From NCBI GenBank assembly GCA_940337035.1, contig OW679197.1, positions 57,123,903 through 57,187,902 of the forward strand: a stretch of DNA of 64,000 bases, in the 5' to 3' direction. The translations under genes were made by a program, and so were the position numbers. The DNA comes from Agriotes lineatus. Its lineage: Eukaryota > Arthropoda > Insecta > Coleoptera > Elateridae. Each line of letters opens with the position of its first letter. The stretch's first letter is position 1. Below, piece after piece: positions 57,112 through 64,000 of this stretch. The notes below the pieces were generated by a model, which was not told the origin of the DNA, ran no database searches, and saw only the letters and a list, made by a program, of their open reading frames with translations.

Positions 57112-60100
57112 GCGTCAAGCCCAGTGCCAAGCTACGCGCCAAGAAAAGCGCCAATCCAAGCGTCAAGCCACGCGCCAAGAAAAGCGCCAAGCCCAGCGCC
57201 AAGCCAAGCGCCAAACCACGCGTCCATCCAAGCGCCAAGCCACGCGCCAAGAAAAGCGCCAAGCCAGGCGCCAAGCCAGGCGCCAAGCCAGGCGCCAAGC
57301 CAAGCGCCCAGCCAAGCGTTAAGCCAAGCGCCAAGCCAAGCGCCAATCCACGCGCCAATCTAAGCGCCAAGCCAGGCGCCAAAAAGAGCGCCAAGCCAAG
57401 CGACAAGCCACGCGTCAGGCTACGCGCCAAGAAAAGCGCCAAGCCAAGCGCCAATCCACGCGCCAAGCTAGGCGCCAAGCCAAGCGCCAAAAAAAGCGCC
57501 AAGCCAAGCGCCAAGCCATGAGCCAAGGAGAGCGCCAAGCCAAGCGGCAAGCCAAGCGCCGTTTTAAGTGTCAAGCCAAGTGCCAAGCTACCCGCCAACC
57601 ACACGTTAAGAAAAGCGCCAAGCCAAACGCCCAACCAAGCTCCAAGCCACGCGCCAAGGAAAGAGCCAAGGCATGCGCCAAGCCAAACGTCAAGAAAAGC
57701 GCCACCCCATGCACCAAGGAGAGCGCCAAGCCAAGCGACAAGCCACGCGCCAAGCCACGCGCCAAGGAGAGCGCCAAGCCAAGCGCCAAGCCAAACGCCA
57801 AGCCAAGCGCCAAGCCAGGCGCCAAAAAAAGCGCCACGCTATGCGCCAAGCCACGCGCCAAGGAGAGCGCCAAGCCAAGCGCCAAGCCAAACGCCAGGCC
57901 AAGCGCCAAGCCACGCACCAAGAAAAGCTCCACGTCATGCGCCAAGCCAAGCGACAAACCACGCCCTAAGAAAAACGTTAAGCCAATCGCCAAGCCAAGC
58001 GCCAAAGAGAGCGCCAAGCCATGCGCCAAGCCAAGCGACAGGCCACGCGCCAAAAAAAGCGCCAAGCCAAACGCCAAGCCAAACGCCAAACCAAACGCCA
58101 AGCCACGCGCCAAGAAAAGCGCCACGCCATGCGGCAAGCCAAGCGACAGGCCATGCGCCAAAAAAAGCGCCACGCTATGCGCCAAGCCAAGCGACAGGCC
58201 ACGCGCCAAGAAAAGCGCCAAGCCAAGCGCCAAGCCAAACGCCAGGCCAAGCGCCAAGCCACGCACCAAGAAAAGCTCCACGTCATGCGCCAAGCCAAGC
58301 GACAAACCACGCCCTAAGAAAAACGTTAAGCCAATCGCCAAGCCAAGCGCCAAAGAGAGCGCCAAGCCATGCGCCAAGCCAAGCGACAGGCCACGCGCCA
58401 AAAAAAGCGCCAAGCCAAACGCCAAGCCAAACGCCAAACCAAGCGCCAAGCCACGCGCCAAGAAAAGCCCCACGCCATGCGGCAAGCCAAGCGACAGGCC
58501 ATGCGCCAAAAAAAGCGCCAAGTTAAGCGCCAAGCCAAACTCCAAACCAAGCGCCAAGCCACGCGCCAAGAAAAACGCCACGCTATGCGCCAAGCCAAGC
58601 GACAGGTCACGCGCCAAAAAAAGCGCCAAGCCAAGCGCCAAGCCAGCGCCAAGCCACGCGCCAAGAAAAGCGCCACGCCATGCGCCAAGCCAAGCGACAG
58701 GCCACGCGCAAAAAAAAGCGCCAAGCCAAGCGCCAAGCCAAACGCCAAGCCAAGCGCCAAGCCACGCGCTGAAAAAAGCACCACGCCACGCGTCAAGAAA
58801 AGCGCCAAGCCAAGCCCCAAACCAAACGTCAAGCCAAGCGCCAAGCCACGCGTCAAGAAGAGCGCCGCGCCATGCGCCAAGCCAAGCGACAGGCCACGCG
58901 CTAAGAAAAGCGCCAAGCCAAGCGCCATGCTAAGCGTCAAGCCCAGTGCCAAGCTACGCGCCAAGAAAAGCGCCAATCCAAGCGTCAAGCCACGCGCCAA
59001 GAAAAGCGCCATGCCGAGCGCCAAGCCAAGCGCCAAACCACGCGTCCATCCAAGCGCCAAGCCACGCGCCAAGAAAAGCGCCAAGCCAGGCGCCAAGCCA
59101 GGCGCCAATCCACGCGCCAATCTAAGCGCCAAGCCAAGCGCCAAAGAGAGCGCCAAGCCAAGCGACAAGCCACGCGTCAGGCTACGCGCCAAGAAAAGCG
59201 CCAAGCCAAGCGCCAATCCACGCGCCAATCTAAGCGCCAAGCCAAGCGCCAAAGAGAGCGCCAAGCCAAGCGACAAGCCACGCGTCAGGCTACGCGCCAA
59301 AAAAAGCGCCAAGCCAAAAGCGCCAAGCCACGAGCCAAGGAGAGCGCCAAGCCAAGCGGCAAGCCAAGCGCCGTTTTAAGCGTCAAGCCAAGTGCCAAGC
59401 TACGCGCCAACCACACGTTAAGAAAAGCGCCAAGCCAAACGCCCAACCAAGCTTCAAGCCACGCGCCAAGGAAAGAGCCAAGGCATGCGGCAAGCCAAAC
59501 GTCAAGAAAAGCGCCACCCCATGCACCAAGGAGAGCGCCAAGCCAAGCGACAAGCCACGCGCCAAGCCACGCGCCAAGGAGAGCGCCAAGCCAAGCGCCA
59601 AGCCAAACGCCAAGCCAAGCGCCAAGCCACGCGCCAAAAAAAGCGCCACGCTATGCGCCAAGCCAAGCGCCAAGCCACGATTCAAGAAAAGCGAAACGCC
59701 ATGCTCCAAGCCAAGCGACAGGCCACTCGCCGAGAAAAGAGCCAAGCAAAGCTCCAAGCCAAACGCCAAGCCACGCGCCAAAGAGGGCGCCAAGCCAAGC
59801 GCCAAGCCAAACGCCAAGCCAAGCGCCAAGCCACGCACCAAAAAAAGCGCCACGCTATGCGCCAAGCCAAGCGCCAAGCCACGCGCCAAGGAGGGCGCCA
59901 AGCCAAGCGCCAAGCCAAACGCCAAGCCAAGCGCCAAGCCACGCGCCAAAAAAAGCGCCACGCTATGCGCCAAGCCAAGCGCCAAGCCACGCGCCAAGAA
60001 AATCGCCAAGAAAAGCGCCAAGCCAAGCGCCAAGCCAAGCGGCAAGTTAAGTGCCAAACCACGCGCCAAGAAAAGTGCCAAGCCAAGCGCCAAGTTAAAC

Positions 60101-60354
60101 GCAAAGCCAAGTGCCAAGCCAAGTGCCCAGCCAAGCGCCAAGCCACGCGCCAAGAACAGCGCCAAGCCAAGCGCCAAGCCAAACGCCAAGCCAAGCGCCA
60201 AGCCACGCGCCAAAAAAAGCGCCACGCTATGCGCCAAGCCAAGCGCCAAGCCACGCGCCAAGAAAATCGCCAAGAAAAGCGCCAAGCCAAGCGCCAATCC
60301 ACGCGCCAAGCTAGGCGCCAAGCCAAGCGCCAAAAAAAGCGCCAAGCCAAGCGC

Positions 60355-63300
60355 CAAGCCACGAGCCAAGGAGAGCGCCAAGCCAAGCGGCAAGCCAAGC
60401 GCCGTTTTAAGCTTCAAGCCAAGTGCCAAGCTACGCGCCAACCACACGTTAAGAAAGGCGCCAAGCCAAACGCCCAACCAAGCTTCAAGCCACGCGCCAA
60501 GGAAAGAGCCAAGGCATGCGCCAAGCCAAACGTCAAGAAAAGCGCCACCCCATGCACCAAGGAGAGCGCCAAGCCAAGCGACAAGCCACGCGCCAAGCCA
60601 CGCGCCAAGGAGAGCGCCAAGCCAAGCGCCAAGCCAAACGCCAAGCCAAGCGCCAAGCCACGCGCCAAAAAAAGCGCCACGCTATGCGCCAAGCCACGCG
60701 CCAAGGAGAGCGCCAAGCCAAGCGCCAAGCCAAACGCCAAGCCAAGCGCCAAGCCACGCGCCAAAAAAAGCGCCACGCTATGCGCCAAGCCAAGCGCCAA
60801 GCCACGATTCAAGAAAAGCGAAACGCCATGCTCCAAGCGAAGCGACAGGCCACGCGCCGAGAAAAGAGCCAAGCAAAGCTCCATGCCAAACGCCAAGCCA
60901 CGCGCCAAGCCACGCGCCAAGGAGAGCGCCAAGCCAAGCGCCAAGCCAAACGCCAAGCCAAGCGCCAAGCCACGCGCCAAAAAAAGCGCCACGCTATGCG
61001 CCAAGCCACGCGCCAAGGAGAGCGCCAAGCCAAGCGCCAAGCCAAACGCCAAGCCAAGCGCCAAGCCACGCGCCAAAGAAAGCGCCACGCTATGCGCCAA
61101 GCCAAGCGCCAAGCCACGATTCAAGAAAAGCGAAACGCCATGCTCCAAGCCAAGCGACAGGCCACGCGCCGAGAAAAGAGCCAAGCCAAGCGCCAAGCCA
61201 AGCGCCAAGCCAAACGCCAAGCCAAGTGCCAAGCCAAGCGCCAAACCAAGCGTCCAGCCATGCGCCAAGCCACGCGCCATGGAGAGCGTCAAACTATGCG
61301 CCAGGCCAAGCGCCAAGCCAAGCGCCAAGCCAAGTGCCAAGCCAAGTGCCAAGCCAAGCGCCAAGCCAAACGCTAAGCCAAGCGTAAAGCCACAAGCCAA
61401 GAAAAGCGCCACGCCATGCGCCTAGCCAAGCGACGAGCCACGCGCCAAGAAAATCGAAAAGAAAAGCGCCAAGCCAAGCGCCAAGCCAAGTGCCAAGCCA
61501 AGCGCCAAGCCAAACGCTAAGCCAAGCGTAAAGCCACAAGCCAAGAAAAGCGCCACGCCATGCGCCTAGCCAAGCGACGAGCCACGGGCCAAGAAAATCG
61601 AAAAGAAAAGCGCCAAGCCAAGCGCCAAGCCAAGCGTCAAGCCACGCGCCAAGAAAATCGCCAAGAAAAGCGCCAAGCCAAGCGCCAAGCCAAGCGGCAA
61701 GTTAAGTGCCAAACCACGCGCCAAGAAAAGTGCCAAGCCGAGCGCCAAGTTAAACGCAAAGCCAAGTGCCAAGCCAAGTGCCCAGCCAAGCGCCAAGGTA
61801 CGCGCCAAGAACAGCGCCAAGCCAAGCGCCAAGCCAGACGCCAAGCCAAGCGCCAAGCCAAGCACCAAACCACGCGTCCGGCCAAGCGCCAAGCCACGCG
61901 CCATGGAGAGCGTCAAGCTATGCACCAGGCCAAGCGCCAAGCCAAGCGCCAAGCCAAGTGTCAAGCCACGCGCCAAGAAAAGCGCCAAGCCAAGCGCCAA
62001 GCCAAACGCCCAGCCAAGCGCCAAGGAGGGCGCCAAGCCATGCGCCAAGCCAAGCGCCAAGCCAAGCGCCAAGCGAAACGCCCAGCCAAGCGCCAAGCCA
62101 AGTGCCATGCTACGCGCCAAGTAAAGCGCAAAGCCAAGCGACAAGCCACGCGCCAAGAAGGGCGTTAAGCCAAGCGCCCAGCCAAGCGCCAAGCCAAGCG
62201 CCAAACCACGCGCTAAGAAAAGCGCAAAGCCAAGCGCCAAACCACGCGCCAAACCGCGCGCCAAGAAAAACGTTAAGCCAAGCGCCAAGCCAAGCGCCAA
62301 GTCAAGCGCCAAGCCAAGCACTAAGCCAAGCGCCAAACCAAGCGTCCACCCAAGCGCCAAGCCACGCGCCAAAGAGAGCGTCAAGCTATGCGCCAGGCCA
62401 AGCGCCAAGCCAAGCGCCCAGCCAAGCGCCAAGTCAAGCGCCAAACCACGCGCTAAGAAAAGTGCAAAGCCAAGCGTTAAGCCACGCGGCAAGTCACGCG
62501 CCAAGAAAAGCGCCAAGCCGAGCGCCAAGCCAAGCGCCAAACCAAACGCCAATCCAAACGCCAAGTTAAGCACCAAGTTCCACGCCAAGAAAAGCGCAAA
62601 CAAAAGCGCCAAGCCAAGCGCCAGGCTAAGCGGAAAGCCAAGCACCAAACCACGCGCTAAGAACAGCGCAAAGCCAAGCGCCAAGCCAAGCTCCATGTTA
62701 CGCGCCAAGAAAAACACCAAGAAAAGCGCCAAGCCAAGCGCTAAGACAAGCGCCGAGCTAAGCGCCAAGGAGAGCGCCAAGCCAAGCGACAAGCCACGCG
62801 CCAATCTAAGCGCCAAGCCACACGCCAAGCCAAGCGCCAAGCCATGCTCCATGTTACGCGCCAAGAAAGACACCAAGAAAAGCTCCAAGCCAAGCGCTAA
62901 GCCAAGCGCCGAGCTAAGCGCCAAGGAGAGCGCCAAGCCAAGCGACAAGCCACGCGCCAAGAAAAGCGCCAAGCCAGCGCCAAGCCAAGCTCCATGTTAC
63001 GCGCCAAGAAAAACACCAAGAAAAGCGCCAAGCCAAGCGCTAAGCCAAGCGCCAAGCTAAGCGCCAAGGAGAGCGCCAAGCCAAGCGACAAGCCACGCTC
63101 CAAGCTAAGCGCCAAGCCACACGCCAAGCCAAGCGACAAGCCAAGCGCCAAGCCACGCGCCAAGAAAAGCACCAAGCCAAGCGCCAAGCCAGAGCCAAGC
63201 CAAGCGCCAAGCCAAGCGTCCAGCCAAGCGCCAAGCCAGCGCCAAGCCAAGCGTCCAGCCAAGCGCCAAGCCAGCGGCAAGCCAAGCGCCAAGCCAAGCG

Positions 63301-64000
63301 TCCAGCCAAGCGCCAAGCCACGCGCCAAGAAAAGCGCGAAGCCAAGCGACAAGCCACGCGCCAAGAAGAGCGCCAAGCCAATCGCCAAGCCAAGCGCCCA
63401 GCCAAGCGCTAAGCCACGCGCCAAGGAGAGCGCCAAGCCATGCGCCAAGCCAAGCGCCAAGCCAAGCGCCAAGCCAACGGCCAAGCCAAGCGCTAAGCCA
63501 CGCGCCAGAAAAAGCGCCAAAGAAAGCGCCAAGCCAAGCGGCAAGCCAAGTGCCCAGCCAAGCGCTAAGCCACGCGCCAAGGAGAGCGCCAAGCCATGCG
63601 CCAAGCCAAGCGCCAAACCAAGCGCCAAGCCAACGGCCAAGCCAAGCGCTAAGCCACGCGCCAGAAAAAGCGCCAAAGAAAGCGCCAAGCCAAGCGGCAA
63701 GCCAAGTGCCAAGCCACGCGCCAAGAAAAGCGCCACGCCAAGCCAACTGCCAAGCCAAGTGCCCATCCAAGCGCCAAGCCACGCGCCAAGAACAGCGCCA
63801 AGCCAAGCGCCAAGCCAAGCGCCAAGCCAAGCGACAAGGCACGCGCCAAGCCACGCGTCAAGAAAAGCGCCAAGCCAAGCCCAAAACCAAACGTCAAGCC
63901 AAGCGCCAAGCCACGCGTCAAGAAGAGCGCCGCGCCATGCGCCAAGCCAAGCGACAGGCCACGCGCCAAGAAAAGCGCCAAGCCAAGCGCCATGCTAAGC
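60355..64000 (+). repeat. Higher-order satellite block, copy 2 (runs off the end)
   Basis: Near-identical to 53479-57111, with only scattered differences. It continues past the window, so the true repeat length cannot be set here. Shorter related blocks with the same CCACACGTTAAG marker start near 49.87, 57.60 and 59.41 kb. Confidence 0.85.

Larger units (their letters stand above)
49736..64000 (+). repeat. 12-bp satellite array (GCGCCAAG plus variable 4 bp)
   Basis: More than 14 kb of a 12-bp unit runs off the window end. The constant block is GCGCCAAG, followed by a variable tetranucleotide: CCAA, CCAC, AAAA, GAGA, CTAA or CCAT. Most units keep a CpG. The plus strand has almost no T. As the unit is a multiple of three with no stop on either strand, all six frames stay open for hundreds of codons (S-A-K-P, Q-A-K-R, G-L-A-L and so on). 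Indels that are not multiples of three switch the frame freely, which argues against selection on any protein. Confidence 0.97.

Noticed and set aside
49736..64000. Very long ORFs (up to 646 codons) with Ser-Ala-Lys-Pro or Gln-Ala-Lys-Arg repeats, looking like histone H1 tails, silk or antifreeze-type proteins
   Set aside because: All six frames are open because the 12-bp unit is a multiple of three without stops. Indels that are not multiples of three occur throughout, and there is no start context, signal peptide or intron structure.
49736..64000. CRISPR-like array
   Set aside because: The units are 12 bp with no unique spacers, and the genome is eukaryotic.

Overview
The window looks like a piece of an AT-rich insect genome. 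It is eukaryotic: it has GT-AG introns, Pol III-type tRNA and SINE units, LINE, LTR and MITE remnants, and a long satellite array. I cannot name the species or order from the sequence.

Region 1 (1 to about 29.24 kb) is mostly non-coding DNA. It belongs at least in part to a minus-strand host gene seen as two exons, 20978-21114 and 5672-6151. Their splice phases match across an intron of about 14.8 kb. The protein piece is low in complexity and carries a PLDF-type motif, so a transcriptional co-regulator (LCOR/E93 family) is a weak candidate. The introns hold a degenerate AT-rich tandem repeat (1-2.7 kb), several hairpin MITEs, a SINE with a 5S rRNA-like head (19.17-19.44 kb), a dead LINE (26.04-27.72 kb) split by a tRNA-derived SINE with a perfect 11-bp target duplication, and a CpG-rich non-coding island (23.28-24.40 kb).

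Region 2 (29244-45577) is a nearly complete Polinton/Maverick of 16.3 kb with terminal inverted repeats of about 600 bp. On the plus strand it has a protein-primed family B DNA polymerase gene, apparently spliced with five phase-0 introns. On the minus strand, converging on it, are an adenovirus-type protease, a conserved unknown, the major capsid protein, a small glycine-rich/basic protein, the minor capsid (penton-like) protein, a chromodomain integrase, a conserved unknown, a small basic protein, the packaging ATPase and an unrecognised 316-residue protein. Together these cover replication, integration, capsid building, maturation and genome packaging. The integrase and the small basic gene each carry a single-base frameshift, so this copy is probably no longer autonomous. 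It also carries an intact-looking tRNA-Leu(UAA) gene with a Pol III terminator, and each inverted repeat contains a tRNA-like Pol III unit (A box, B box, T7 run) pointing outward.

Region 3 (45578-49735) is the 3' part of a Ty3/gypsy retrotransposon: RNase H, integrase, an unrecognised 3' ORF, and a 1.49-kb LTR with perfect 7-bp ends. The Polinton's right end abuts its RNase H codons in frame, but the left flank of the Polinton is not gypsy.

Region 4 (49736 to the window end) is over 14 kb of a 12-bp satellite (GCGCCAAG plus a variable tetranucleotide). The plus strand has almost no thymine and a CpG in most units. Nested larger duplications include a block repeated at a distance of 6875-6887 bp. 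All six frames are open because the unit length is a multiple of three and contains no stop, so the many long ORFs there are not genes.
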